64,000 nt of DNA from Albula goreensis (Eukaryota > Chordata > Actinopteri > Albuliformes > Albulidae): contig CM040763.1 in the NCBI GenBank assembly GCA_022829145.1, positions 7,325,641-7,389,640 of the forward strand, read 5' to 3'. How positions within the stretch are numbered: position 1 is the stretch's first letter; the number at the start of each line of letters is the position of its first letter. The notes beneath the pieces are model-generated. The model saw only the letters and a program-made list of their open reading frames with translations, ran no database searches and was not told where the DNA came from. Positions 11,319 through 24,479 of this stretch are shown piece by piece. Both the position numbers and the translations under genes were made by a program.

Positions 11319-11394
11319 TACTGTACTGGACTGTGCTATACTATCCTATGCTGCACTGCACTGTACTATAATATGCTTTACTCTACTGTGCTGA
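11319..11394. repeat. degenerate pentanucleotide array (TACTG/TACTA)n
   Basis: About fifteen consecutive 5-mers (TACTG, GACTG, TGCTA, TACTA, TCCTA, CACTG and similar) keep a strict 5-bp register while varying in sequence. This is an old, mutated pentanucleotide satellite. Confidence 0.7.
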
Positions 11395-11519
11395 GGTAGT
11401 GTAATAAGCTATTTAAACAATCAACATTTCAAAATAATAAAAAGAGTTGTGCATGTGCCCACGTGAGACATAAAAACATGTGCATACACAGCAACGTGAG
11501 ACACACACACAATCCGTCC

Positions 11520-11720
11520 CTTTAATTAAATTCAAATGATCCACAAATGTCTCCAGGCCCCTGTGATCTCAGCGGCAGCGATGACCGCGGTCTGTGGCGG
11601 CACCAGCGTGGATGACAGCTGGATTCCCAGGATCCCTTGCGGTTGATAATGGGAGGAGCCTGAGGGGGCCAGAACTGTGGCGGCGAGGCTGCGTCATAAA
11701 TTTCAGTAGAATTCATTTTC
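11520..11720. other. CpG-retaining single-copy block
   Basis: It opens with TTTAATTAAATTC and continues through CAGCGGCAGCGATGACCGCG and GGCGGCGAGGCTGCGTCATA. It is complex, non-repetitive and CpG-bearing. It is a candidate regulatory element. There are no splice sites or a convincing frame. Confidence 0.3.
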
Positions 11721-12599
11721 AGACAACATTAAATGCGTTTGGAGGGAGTTCATTGTGATGTGGCAAATTGTATATGGGTACAGACATTTGATCTTGGGCT
11801 TGGAGTCTGAGGGAGTTGCGTCATGGCTCACTACTTTGGGTGAGGTGACCCCCACTGGACCACTAGAAGGGAAGGAGAAATACAGAAGAAAGGAAAATAG
11901 GAGATGGGGAGGGGGAGGGATGCTGGAAGCAGTGAGTGTGGTAGGCGATAGGTACGTGGCAGTTCAATACCTGCATAGAAAACCGGATTGGTCAGATGGA
12001 GATATTTGAGTGAGGGGATGTCTGAAAATACTTCTCACAAACTTTTGTTTAAACAAACTCTAATTGTGTGATGGCTGGAAGATCAGCAGAACTGAGGAAC
12101 GCTGAGTTTGTCCTCCAGCTTCACCAAGCTGTGTTCTGGCCACATGCGTTCGCTTGGGTGTGTCTCCCATTCCAAAAAAAAATAATTATATATCTTCGCA
12201 GATGCAGCACTTAAAACAAAATGCATTTGTACAATATTGAATTTCTGGAAATATATTGCATAAATATCTATTTTGCAGGTATCAGTAAATTTGCCATTTT
12301 TTAGCCTGGCACATGACAGATCGATTCCAAGCTCACATCACTGATGACCCCATGACAAATAAAATGTATTTAAAACACCATGTAACAAAAGCTTAACATA
12401 AAATAATAAAGCTAAAAATAATTAATAAATATATAATAATAAAATAATAAAATAATAAAATAATTTCTCACCTCCTGAAAAGTTGTTGTTTTAGGAGGTA
12501 CAAATTCCTCTTGCAATACTGAAGATATGCCCTCTCTATATGTTCTGAGCAGCACAGTTTGATGCTCACCTCAGTCTCTGGTTTCTGTTTGGCTTCTGT
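11721..12599. repeat. AT-rich non-coding sequence with (AATAA)n
   Basis: A simple A/T array (AATAATAAAATAATAAAATA type) spans 12400-12466. There are no genes. The rest is unique but featureless. Confidence 0.5.
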
Positions 12600-12790
12600 G
12601 TTTCTCAGACACCGTGACCACATTGACCTTCCCTCTCACCACCTCCCTGTGAACTGCAGCACGTGCTTATGAAATTATACAAAAAACATTGCACCACGAG
12701 CATTTTTAATGATGCTGCCATTTCATTATCACTGAGTTTTAACAGGTTCGCTGATTGTGTGCAAAACATAATCGTTGAAACACGATTAAC
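12600..12790. other. single-copy candidate regulatory block
   Basis: The stretch from 12660 to 12790 is complex and rich in ATTATA, TTTTAATGATG and GATTGTGTGCAAAA cores, with the look of a homeodomain-rich non-coding element. It rests on motif content only. Confidence 0.25.
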
Positions 12791-13825
12791 AGGCTGACCC
12801 AAACATTATTGGGGTCAAACAGGATATTCAGCAGAAAATTTCAATAACAATGTGTAGATATTTTCATCCCTAAAAGGAAAATTCTTTGCATTTTCCAGCA
12901 AGGTCCGTGGGCACCACTGTAGCGTGAGCACTTCTATGTGCTCTCTAAAGCTCTGTAAAAGTGTGTGTTTTTTTCCTGCATCAGAGCTGCCATGGTCAGG
13001 GGTTTATGTCCGATAGTAAAAGATCAAGAGGCGTCCCGCATACCACCAGGGTGTGAAAAAAATGGCTCACTTTTCACACGTGGCTGTCACTGCAGGCAAG
13101 AATTTGTCACTTTGCACAAAGTGGTCCTTGGGACGTACCTGAACAAATATTTATCAGTCAGGGATACACGTCCACCAGTCAGTGATTTCACCGCTCTTAG
13201 TAACCAAATAAATATGGTGGAAAGTAAAAATGGACGGGATGGGGTACACAGGGACACATTCTTGGTGCCATTGTGAGGCTGGCCTGACCTGAATACACAG
13301 ACACATCAGAACCAGCTATTGCTGAATGTCCACATTGGAGAAGGAAAAAATGGGGGGAAATTGGAACCATCAGTCTCATTGCTCTGCAGTCAACCCCCCC
13401 CCCAACCCCCCCACTTAGCTAGCCCAGTTATCCTCAGGCCCATGAACTGAGCATATATTTCACTCTGTCTTCCACTAATGGCATATGCAGTATATGATAG
13501 ATGTTCCATTTGCAGTATGGGAAATAGCAAGGGTGAGTTTCTTTGTAAAATAACGTGTCACGTGTTCTGGTGTAACAAGTTCATAACGGGTCCAGATGTA
13601 AGATTTGGTTTTGCACCCAAAACAATTCATATAACATTCTGTGTTATGATTACATTTTATGTAATGTATTCATGTAATTCCAAAAGATAACCACTTTGGA
13701 GCTGCTGCACACATTTTAGTGTACTTATCTGTCTGATTCTTGCAACAATAAAAATATAAGGAATGTTTTTATGAGCTTTGACCCCATCTGACTCTCTCTG
13801 CAAACAGGCTTGAGGCTAAAAATTA
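12791..13825. other. non-coding sequence with C-run pair
   Basis: The 103-codon frame at 12965-13276 has no family resemblance and no splice or regulatory context, so I reject it as a gene. C-runs (10 and 7 C) lie at about 13394-13411. The rest is unremarkable. Confidence 0.4.
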
Positions 13826-13965
13826 TAATGGTGAGGGGGGTTGCGGGTTTGGTTCCCTGGTGGGGCATTGCCATTGGGCATGTACCACTGAGCAAGGCAC
13901 TTCACCTGAATTGCTTCATTCAACAGCATAAATAGGTTCTAATGTAGAAAAGGTAGATGTATACA
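13826..13965 (+). mobile_element. tRNA-derived SINE, decayed copy A
   Basis: It contains the tRNA B-box-like TTGCGGGTTTGGTTCCCTGG and then the body GGTGGGGCATTGCCATTG..CACTGAGCAAGGCACTTCACCTGAATTGCTTCATT. The body is shared with the copies at 14125 and 23200. The 5' A-box part and the 3' tail are eroded. Confidence 0.7.
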
Positions 13966-14124
13966 GTGCTTAGCTACAACATCATCATTTAGTGAATGAA
14001 ACAAAGCTATAATATGTCATTAATATTGATTAAAACATAAGATGCATATTTGTTGTAAAATTATATTTTTAATTACAGTATTACATCCAAAAGTGTGCAG
14101 GTATCATACCCAGAAGGAGGAAAA

Positions 14125-14357
14125 TGGTCTGGTGGAGGTGTACTTTAAGATTAGGGAGCTGGACTTTGTAACACAGAGGTTGTGGGTTCAGTTCCCAGGC
14201 ACCACTTTGCTATTGTGCACTTGAGCAAGACATGTCACCTGAATCGTTTCATTAAATATCCAGCTGTGTAAAAGCATAGGGTGTAAAAATGTAATTTGTG
14301 TAAGTTGTTCTTTATAAGGGTGTATATCAAATGCCTAAAAGGTAATGTAAATGTACA
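14125..14357 (+). mobile_element. tRNA-derived SINE, most complete copy B
   Basis: The head has TTAGGGAGCTGGACTTTGTA and a B-box region, GTTGTGGGTTCAGTTCCC. The body runs through CACTTGAGCAAGACATGTCA and AATATCCAGCTGTGTAAA. The tail (TGTAAGTTGTTCTTTATAAG, then ATCAAATGCCTAAAAGGTAA) is a mutated form of the widespread teleost SINE/L2 3' end. It is non-functional by decay and is the reference for the other copies here. Confidence 0.8.
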
Positions 14358-14519
14358 AGGACACAGGACACTATATCATGAGGGTGGAAGGCATTACTAA
14401 CTGCTATTGGTCCATGCAGAAGTACACTGATGGTAGCAATGTAATTTGGGTTAAAGAACATCCACATGTCTATCTCCTGGGTAGTCCTTTGGGACCCGCA
14501 GTTCAAATTTCATCTGTTC

Positions 14520-14900
14520 CAGCATCTGCGCCTTCATTCCCCCCGCGCCCGGAGCTCGTATCCTAAGCGGGAACAGCTCGTTACACTGGGCTTTAATGGA
14601 GGTAGAAAATCGTTACGGTTTTATGCGGGCGCGAGGAACCTCGGAACCCTGAAGTCTGCGTAACGGATGAAGGCAGGCTCCTGGCGGCGGTGCTGCTGCT
14701 GCTGCTGTCTCGTGTCGGAGCTCCCCGGTGGCGGCACGTGCCAGGGAATCTCGAGTCTGAATTAGGGTGATGAGGTTTTTTGGCGCGTGTCCGTGTGACC
14801 ATGTCCGCCCCCACACACCCATTTTTTCTCTCTTCTTCCTGATTCGTAGCGGCAATCAATCTCTCAGTGCAAATGAAAAAAGAGCGCCGAGGAATGAGAT
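14520..14900. promoter_or_regulatory. CpG-rich region (putative promoter part)
   Basis: I count about 27 CpG in the 300 bp from 14521 to 14820, against very few in nearby DNA. It contains GGCGGCGG, a (CTG)n stretch and CACGTG (within GGCACGTGCC). No TATA box and no strong donor are seen, so whether it is an upstream CpG-island promoter or part of an untranslated exon is open. It lies about 0.8 kb before the exon-like block at 15541. Confidence 0.45.
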
Positions 14901-14984
14901 GACACAGAAACATGGGCATGCACTGCAGAAACCAGTCTGCGTTGTATCTGGTGATGTGTATGAATGTGACAACAAACACTTCAA

Positions 14985-15224
14985 TCACTGAACAGAAACA
15001 ATCATTTTTGGAATTTTTGGATCACACATAAATAAAACTGATATTCAAAGACCCTAGTAACTAACATTACAAAAATGTGCTTCATTGTATGTAGGCTACT
15101 GCTGTATTTCATGAAATTGCTAACCATATCTTTGTGCGTTTATTATCGTGATTTTTGTGAGGAATTAATGTATGACATTTTCTTAGGAGGCTCCGTGTTT
15201 TAAAACTAAGAATCAAGTTTAATA
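14985..15224. other. AT-rich spacer between CpG-rich segments
   Basis: Ordinary AT-rich sequence without a motif worth naming. Confidence 0.4.
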
Positions 15225-15332
15225 CCACGACTACTATTACTACTTCCACTACTACTACTACTACTAATAATAATAATAACAATAAACATTATTATAATTA
15301 TAATACTCATCATCATCAGAAGAAGAAGAGAC

Positions 15333-15398
<66 letters not shown>
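15225..15398. repeat. compound triplet microsatellite ending in (ATG)22
   Basis: ACT/TAC triplets, AAT triplets, ATTATA, CAT, GAA and finally a pure (ATG)22 at 15333-15398. Frames through it encode poly-Ile/Ser and are not genes. It sits just upstream of the putative promoter and exon. Confidence 0.9.
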
Positions 15399-15486
15399 GT
15401 AGTCATAGCCATTTAAAGGGAACATTAAACGATGTATATCTTTGTCGACGCAACTGACTTCCCTCCGGATCTTGATTGGTGAGTGA

Positions 15487-15540
15487 CGAGAGAGAGAGAG
15501 AGAGGGTGGGAGATGGAGAGAAAGGGAGAGAGAGAGAGAC
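15487..15540. repeat. GA-rich tract
   Basis: (GA)n broken by GGTGGGAGATGG. GAGA tracts commonly lie in promoters just upstream of CpG-rich first exons. It directly precedes the exon-like block. Confidence 0.8.
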
Positions 15541-15810
15541 GCCGCATATTTTGATGATGCGTTTGTTGTAAGCGACCCAGTCTATTGCAGCCACCATTCT
15601 CATTGAGCGGCGCTGCAGTAGTGCACGAACGGAGCGTGCGCAAGAAAAGCGGCGTTTGGTTTGCTGGGTTAGACTGGGAGCTGGTGGGAGAGGACCCGAG
15701 ACAGCGTGAGCGCCGCTCTGAACGGGGTCTTGCGTCGGGGGAGGCGGAAAAAAAATCCGATTCTGTTCACCTGGTGGGGAAAAAGCATCCTTTGCTGTTT
15801 CAAGGAAACG
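15541..15810 (+). other. candidate 5' UTR first exon with splice donor
   Basis: A CpG-rich block (about 25 CpG in 300 bp) ends in AAACG|GTGAGT at 15810/15811, a good U2 donor. A GA tract and an inverted CCAAT (ATTGG, 15474-15478) lie upstream. A frame with ATG at 15585 reads through the donor without family similarity, so I read the exon as untranslated. The start is not defined, and I cannot name the gene. If real, DNA to the right is its first intron. Confidence 0.45.
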
Positions 15811-17574
15811 GTGAGTTTTAACGCGCTTGTCTCGTGCGAATCGTCTTCAGTGGTTCCATGTCTCGATTGCAGTCAATTTGCCGCTTTATTTGCTACAAGC
15901 GTGCAGTGTGTTGATTTGCCAAAATGAAAATGCGCATTTGGTGCAGTCGATGCCATGCAGGAGAGAGTATTTCAGTCGTGTCTTTCCCAACGATGTCTGG
16001 AAATGTCGCGAATATATATGTGTATCATCTAGGTGTAAAAATTAAAGGCCCAGGGAAGAGCTGAAACATCACGGTGATGCGAATGTGGGTTAAATGATAA
16101 GGGATTACATTTTCTCCATCAGTGGGCGACAACGGAGGCAGGTGCAAATGTACCGCAACGATCAGTGCATAGAAAATATGCCAGTATTTGTCATGCAGAG
16201 ACGTTGGTGCCTTTGGTTTGATATTTGTTCTGTTTATTTATACATTCAGTTTTCTACTGTACACCCTATCTACATTCCGTTTTGTGAGAGCTTGCTGAAT
16301 GTCGGCTGGTTTATTTACCAGTGACAGCTGGTGAGTACGGAGGCCTAATGTTGAATGAGAAGCAATAAATGCCGTTGTTGAAGAAAATATTGAAAATGAT
16401 TAAGAGCAGATTGATATTTTTTGCCCTTTTAGAAACCTATATTCTTGGGCCGGAATTGGCCAGGAAGCGCCAAAATTTGCAAGACATGAGTGTCAAACTG
16501 GTTAACGTGCCGATATGATATTTTTCTGGGAAATCTATAGCTTGTAGGTGTGCCATGTTTGCAAGGTACTTGACACATGGAATTGGGAATTCAATTTGAT
16601 TTTATCTTTGTATTTCTGTTGGCTATTTTTCCTCACAGGCTGTTTTTTAAATTAACATATTAATTTAATATTACAAGGTTTCTGTCATAAAAATATTTCC
16701 CCAAGAAGGTTTACTTTAGTAGTTGAAGTAGCACAAGGATTGTTCCACCTAAATTTCCTCTGATGTAGAGTTCTTTGCTTATGGTAACATAAATCTTAGT
16801 GTCACACTATATTCATATTAATTTTCATATTCATATCCATATTCAAACTAGCAATTAAAAATGAATTAATTATATTGAAAAGTTGAGTCATTAATCCAAG
16901 AATGCCATGTGTTCTCATAAATTGTTGGGTAAATTCTACTTTGTCCTTTATGGTTGTCATTGCTGTAGTCAAAGTCCTGGTCATATGTTTTCATAGGTTT
17001 TTTTCCCTCCCAAGAGGATACAAGGTGAGGAACAATACAATACATAATTCATAATACTGGCAATCTGGGGCTGTCGGGAGTAATGGATCATTCAAATCAG
17101 GATCTTTTTAAAGGTCGGAAGCCAAAAGTGCCATTTAAAAAAGATTAATTTCCACTCAGGACAACAATATGCAAATATACACACTATGCAGAGTGCCGGG
17201 GTTGACTCTACTGCCCCTCTTTATGGAGTCATTCATAGATTTGCCCCAGGGTGGAACACCATGGTTTTAGACAGCTGCAAATGCATATGGTTTTCCGCTC
17301 CATATGCCCGAAAAGCACGGATGGATTTATGTGTCAGCATGATGGGACACTTATGATTTTCCAATACATCACATCCTGTCATTTGACAGTGGTTGTCAAA
17401 CAACGATCTAAGTTTGAAAATTGACATTGCAGTGAAAGTGTTTTGGCTGGCAAATTAAATTTTCTGACTTCCTCCTTACAAAATTTGACCGTTGCTGTGA
17501 TGTGTGTTTCTGTATATTTTACAGATGTGACATAGCTATGCTGTTTGTTAGGATGCAAAATGTGTTAAAACAAC
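15811..17574. other. intron-like non-coding sequence
   Basis: No repeat or gene of note. Moderately AT-rich. An octamer (ATGCAAAT) occurs at 17169-17176. Another GTGAGT follows an acceptor-like TTTTCTCCATCAG (near 16121-16331), but the enclosed frame is Trp/Phe/Cys-rich and without similarity, so it is not called. Confidence 0.4.
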
Positions 17575-17830
17575 AATACCTTATGGAAATGCAGTATATG
17601 AATATTATGGAATATGTAATGCTAATGTGTTTCACTGCAATGTTTTTTTTATATTGCAGTGTAAAAAGCCACTATCATTTATATGTTTACCCATATATTG
17701 TGAAGTGCTGCAATATATCAACGATATATTTTATTTAGGTCTGTTTCAATACATTTTTGTTTCTGTGAGAGCTGCTGGAGACCACTTTAAGCCCGTGCCT
17801 CATATATGCTGTGTTAGAATGGGGTTAACA
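17575..17830. repeat. AT-rich dispersed repeat, copy 1
   Basis: It shares an ordered set of blocks with 63060-63300: GCAGTATA, AATATGTA, TTTCACTGCAA..TTTTTTTT, CCATATATT, TTGTGAAGTG, TTTCWRTAYATTT and TTTCTGT. At its centre CACTGCAAT and ATTGCAGTG form a 9-bp hairpin around a T-rich loop (17634-17662). It is probably a non-autonomous transposon family of unknown class. The ends are not defined. Confidence 0.55.
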
Positions 17831-17834
17831 CTGG

Positions 17835-18000
17835 ACGTTTGACTGAGCGCAGTGAGAGGAGAATCGTGCGTGGTGGAGATGACCTGAACTCATGAGAACT
17901 GCCTGAGGAGTGGGAGCAGATACGCGCCGCGCCGTCCCCAAATGAATGCCCTGTATTTATCAGTGTAGGCCGTGCGGCATTCAGACTATTCTGTAAAATG
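17835..18000. other. single-copy CpG-bearing block
   Basis: It holds GACTGAGCGCAGTGAG, GAATCGTGCGTGG, ATACGCGCCGCGCCGTCCCC and TGTAGGCCGTGCGGC. CpG survival in an AT-rich intron-like setting suggests a regulatory element. There is no splice donor at its right edge. Confidence 0.3.
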
Positions 18001-19149
18001 TGACCCCTCCTCTCTTCCTAATCTGTCCTTTCCCCCATCTGCTGGGTTTGTCTGTTTTTGACTCATTCGAACATGGTTGTGATGCTGATACTTGTCATGC
18101 CACTAGAAACAATGAGATAGGCGTCACTCATATAGTCAGTCGGTTGGGACTGGATTGGGCCCCAGCTGTGGAAATAGCAGAACAAAACCCTCTTTTGTTT
18201 GCTGTGTGTCATATCCGAAACATCTGAAATTAGTGGAAGAGGCTATACTTTAGACTGTATGTTAGTCATATGCGGTGTTAAAATGATTTCACTAAAGCAA
18301 ATATGGTAAAGAAACTGAATGGCTAGTTATGTATGAATGAGCTCACAGTGAGCATTACATAATAGTTATCCTGTAGCAACTGTATGTAAATTCCCTGACG
18401 TATGCAAGCCAGCACAGTCTCTTTTAGGAAATAATTGACTTATTTCGTATAGTTTCTGTTAAACTATGTAAATGTGTATCTATAATTTCTATCTGCAACT
18501 ACTCTTAATTTCTTTAATTTGCCAGAGTGTTGTGTTTTGGGTTGCCAGCAGACTTGAAAACAAGGCCAAGATTTTTGTGTTGCTATTTAACTTTCACAGC
18601 ACTTTAACTTTCAAATCACATCTTCATTGTTTTGTTTTTGTATCAATTATTTGTCTTTTAAAGGTTTTTAGTGTGTATTTATGGCACATTCGATTTTGTA
18701 GCACCTCATTTATATTTGTTGTAATTAGTCAAACCACAGTGACCATTTGATTGCTCCTCGATTTTATTTGTGAGTACAGTGAGAACAGAGAACTTTTTCT
18801 GGAACAAAGAAGTAGATATAAAACAGTTTTGACAGTGTTTATGTCAAATTGACTTTATCTGCTCTCTGAGTCTGTTTTTTTTCTCAGCAAAGAAACCCAA
18901 ACTACCAATTATACACATCATTTCAAGCCTTGGGTTTAGAGAGGGGTCTGCTAGTTTTATAGCAGTGACTGGATCAGTGCTGATTGTAGCTGGCAGGCCA
19001 ATAGGGAGCTTTAGATATGACTGTAGTGTTGCCTTGGAAACAGGGAGGGTTTTAGTTGGTGGGATTGTCCTTATCTCACCAGTGACCACCTCTGGTCAGT
19101 TAGGGCTCTGCAGGTGGCCTGCAGCATTTGAGCATGAATCCTCTGAGGC
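18001..19149. other. intron-like non-coding sequence
   Basis: No gene. At 19028-19041 the sequence GTTGCCTTGGAAAC matches the RFX X-box with one mismatch. The remainder is featureless. Confidence 0.35.
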
Positions 19150-19270
19150 AGTGACTACGCAGCTCTGCTGAGAGACTGCGCAGCTCTGTTGACCAACTGT
19201 AGAGTGTCTGTGCAGCTCTGCTGGGGGACTGCAGAGTGACTGCGCAGCTTCGCTTCGGGACTGCAGAGTG
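19150..19270. repeat. 32-bp minisatellite, about four units
   Basis: Units begin AGTGNCTGYGCAGCTYYGCT and end GGGACTGCAG. Two full 32-bp units lie at 19202-19233 and 19234-19265. Two shorter, diverged units precede them and a 4-base stub follows. Confidence 0.75.
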
Positions 19271-20371
19271 CAAGGAAGATGTGGAAGACAGGAAGAAGTC
19301 ATTCCTGTCTGCACTCTGTCAAAGTGAACAGATTTAGAGACAGGCCTACTAATTCAGCTGGGCTTCTCAAATTAGAAGAAAAGAAAAAAATGTGATGGGA
19401 AAGATGAATCCTGTCAGCGCCGTCAGGTTTCTGATTGTGGACTGAGCTGTCCTTCACCTGATATCGCATTAGCTATCACATTGCTCCTGTTCTCTTGACA
19501 CATTCTGTTATTTATGAAATCCTATTTCAAATGTGACCTTTTTCTGTTTCCATGGATTTTCTAAAGGGCCTCTACCAAGTTAACCTTTTCAAACATTTCT
19601 CTCTCTCTCATAGTCTTGACATTATTTGAGCTCTTTATGCCAGTCATGAACCTACCACAGCCCAAGCTACCCTGATACACTGAGGTACATTGAAGCTACC
19701 CTGTGGTTTCAGTTCATTAAATATGGAGAACATCCTACAATTTTGGTAAGTTTCACTGCTGGCAAAGCTGTTTAAAATTATTTTACCCGTTTAAAACGTA
19801 TTAACCGGGACAGACAGCACAAACCTACCAACCAACTCTGTGTCAGAAATTCCACAAAAACGCCTGTCTCTGTATATCTTCTCAGACTTTCATTGTCCCA
19901 TGATGGACAATTGTCTTCTTTTCAAAGAGCACATTAGCGTTCGGTACAGTACAATGTTAGGCAACTGGGTTCTGCTTTATGAAAAGTGTTCTGATAGCCT
20001 GTTATCGGTGTTACACCTCACCTCTGATTCTAAGGTTTGTGTCAGACCATGAAAACCACATTTGCTTAAGTCTGAATCAACAGTCTCCAAGGCTTGGATC
20101 TGAGATGAGCTTGTACGTCCATTGTATCCTCAACAGCATAACGGTGCTAGCGGTGGTGTCTCTGGTTTTTCGCTCTTTCGGTTTTCCTCATGGTTTAAAT
20201 TAAGGCAAAGATTTTAAAGAGTGAGTGTGGCTTGACAAACCAGCCATATTTCCTACAAATTGCAGTGTGTCATCAGTCCCATTCTGACCACACTGCCAGC
20301 CACTGCTTCAGTGATGTAGCTCAAGGAATTTCCAAGTATACAGAATATATCAGCTTGTTGGAATGTACAAT
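19271..20371. other. intron-like non-coding sequence
   Basis: AT-rich single-copy DNA. A donor-like TTTG|GTAAGT at 19745/19746 follows a weak acceptor, and I do not call an exon. No repeats beyond a short (TC)n at 19600-19610. Confidence 0.4.
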
Positions 20372-20636
20372 ATACTCACCTATTAGCCTAATTACCATTA
20401 ATAGATGTGGACATTGGACTTACAGTATGCCCGCTTCCTCAGGCAGTATACCCACCTATTCACCTTATTACCATTAATACTTATGGGCTTTGGAGTTACA
20501 GTATACCAGCCTCCTCAGAAAGTATACTCACCTATTAGCCTTATTACCATTAATACATATGGGCTTTGGAGTTACAGTATACCAGCGTCCTCAGAAAGTA
20601 TACTCACCTATTAGTCTTATTAGAATTAATACAGTA
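20372..20636 (+). repeat. 76-bp tandem repeat, 3.5 copies
   Basis: Exact 76-bp units lie at 20372-20447, 20448-20523 and 20524-20599, with a partial fourth to about 20636. Each starts ATACTCACCTATTAG and ends CCTCAGAAAGT. Units 2 and 3 are nearly identical; unit 1 is the most diverged. Open frames crossing it are repetitive translations, not genes. Confidence 0.9.
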
Positions 20637-22439
<1,803 letters not shown>

Positions 22440-22549
22440 GCTCACACACAAATGCACATGCACACACATGCACCTGATCTGTAGTGGGGGTTGGTAGCTG
22501 AGAGTTGGCAGAGGATGGAGAGGTTGGCACTAGAGAAAGGGATCACAGA

Positions 22550-22815
22550 CACACTGGCGTTATCAGGACCCGTTGCTGGTTAAAAGCATAATCTTTATCT
22601 GGGGGCTTCAGAATGATTAAAGAAGATTGAGGTCAGAAGCCCATTAGAATCATAAAATTAGTGCAGGGAGCGCTTTCTTCCCTCTTCACTGACAGCCAAT
22701 TGTTGAACGATATTGGGGTCACATGGGGTTGGGGGAGTCATTCAAATGGACCAATCACACTCCACATCAAAACAATGAGCATTAGCCGCAGTTAGCATAA
22801 TTCGTTCTGTCAGCT
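22550..22815. other. single-copy candidate regulatory block
   Basis: Complex AT-rich sequence with CCAATCACA, AACAATGAG (SOX-like), GATTAAAGAAGATTGAGG and TAATCTTTATCTGG cores. It is repeat-free between a microsatellite and plain DNA. Conservation is untested. Confidence 0.3.
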
Positions 22816-23199
22816 ATGCCCAATTCTTCGTTCTACAGAGCGTGTGCTGGAAAAAATAGATCCCTGGCTCGCACTCAGAGAGGGAAAAGGAATAGCCAGT
22901 GTTTTGAAAGGTGTTTTTTTTCCCAGTATGCCAAAGAAAGAGGGCCCCGGAACCCCTCAGCTCAGATTTACATATTTTTACATCCAATTTTAATAGAAGA
23001 AATGGATCTTAATACAGGATGTAGATACTGTGGAATCAGTTAATGTTAGCATGACTTGCTCTTTTTTATTCTATTTTTATTAATTGATTTTGATAAGTCA
23101 AATGTTATATATCACTCACCTGCTCTGCTTCTCTCCTGCCAGGTCTCTATAGAAAAAACTGATCGCTGATCTCAGGTGCCTGGAAGTATGGTATGATTA
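22816..23199. other. non-coding spacer
   Basis: A very good acceptor-like TCTGCTTCTCTCCTGCCAG ends at 23142, but the following 33 nt to the next GT have stops in all frames, so I do not call an exon. Confidence 0.35.
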
Positions 23200-23375
23200 G
23201 ATGGCTAGAGAAGTGGATTTGTTTAATCAGAGGTTACAGGACCGATTCCCAGGTGGGGCATTACCATTGTATTCTTGACTAACTTGGCTCAGTAAATATC
23301 CAGCTGTATAAAGGGATAGTGTGTTAATAAGGAAGCAATGTAAGTGCCCTTGAACATACACTTCTGTGTTATGCA
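23200..23375 (+). mobile_element. tRNA-derived SINE, decayed copy C
   Basis: The head is degraded (GGTTACAGGACCGATTCCCA). The body GGTGGGGCATTACCATTGTA, the stretch CAGTAAATATCCAGCTGTAT and the GCAATGTAAGTGCCC remnant of the 3' tail match copies A and B. Confidence 0.7.
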
Positions 23376-24479
23376 ATGGTTGGGTAAAGGTGAAATAACA
23401 ACCAGCACACAAATACACTGGATTTCATATTTGGATGACTCTGTGTTTCAGGGTTTGCATTAATTTTCCAGGGCTAAGGGCTTTCATTGTTGGGAGTTCA
23501 GATTAGGAGATATGCTTGTCATCATGCCGTTTGTTATTGACAGGGAATCAGACGAGCGTGGGTGTAAGCAGTAGGCCTGAGATCGTATCGCCTGGTTGTG
23601 TCCCTCCATTTGATACTTCTCCCACGTGGCTGACCCCCCTGTTCGCCAGTTACATTGTCTCCGCACGGCTGTGGCTGTGTCTTCATTTATTGGTGTGGAA
23701 ACAAGCTGCTGATAACCCAATTAAATTGCCTTGGCGCTCTACTCCCAGAGGGGTGAGATGGGGTACCAGCTTGGGGTAACCCTGTATCTATGAGCATGGT
23801 TTTGTCCTCTGAGTTTTTCCTTGGGCCTACCCTGGCTGACTCAGAGCAGCGCCCTGTAGACCTGTTTACCCCAGAAGAATTTAAGCAAGCCTTCAAACTT
23901 TCATCAGTTATAGTGCTAATATTCACATAAAAAACCCTCAGATACCTACCGCACACCTTTATGAGCAGCTGGTTAATGACTGTTGTCAGTGAGGAAAAGT
24001 GATCAGATAGTATATCATTGGAAAAATTGAAATGAGAATGGTTGGTTTGGATTATAATTCAGACTCATTTTGAGGTTTCGTCAAGTGGAAAATACGGCCT
24101 GCGTAGCGCCGGATTTTTGTGCCATTTGCTAAAACTTGGCTCCATGTCTCTTAAAACCTTCTGGAAAAAATGAACGTGAGTGTATCAGATTCACATCAAC
24201 TCCTGAGTGTATGACAAAATTCCTACCCTTCTTACATTCTCTTTCCCCTTTATATGATACATCTGTACAGACACAGTAGATATACTGGCATTTATCATAA
24301 CGCTCATGCATTTTGTGTTTATGGTACTCTTCAGTCACCTAAACACTCTTTACATAATTAAGAGACAAACAAACATGAGTGTACAGTACCCAAAAAAAGT
24401 TAGAGCAAGCACAAAGCATTGGATGAAAGTGGCAATAACCATCAAATCGGGCAAAAACAGGAAAAACATACAGATATGG
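23376..24479. other. intron-like non-coding sequence
   Basis: No gene or repeat. Short frames on both strands between 23484 and 23956 have no similarity that I recognise. Confidence 0.4.

Noticed and set aside
11390-11400. TGAGGTAGT, a let-7-like start
   Set aside because: Identity stops after nine bases and no precursor hairpin is visible; it is the end of the pentanucleotide array.
13840-13870. Possible tRNA gene (B-box)
   Set aside because: No cloverleaf or A-box; it is the head of a decayed SINE.
16122-16330. 209-nt segment between acceptor-like and GTGAGT sites
   Set aside because: The open frame is Trp/Phe/Cys-rich without similarity and ends in a stop before the donor.
23143-23175. 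33-nt exon after a strong acceptor
   Set aside because: Stops in all frames and a weak donor; acceptor-like tracts are common in pyrimidine-rich DNA.
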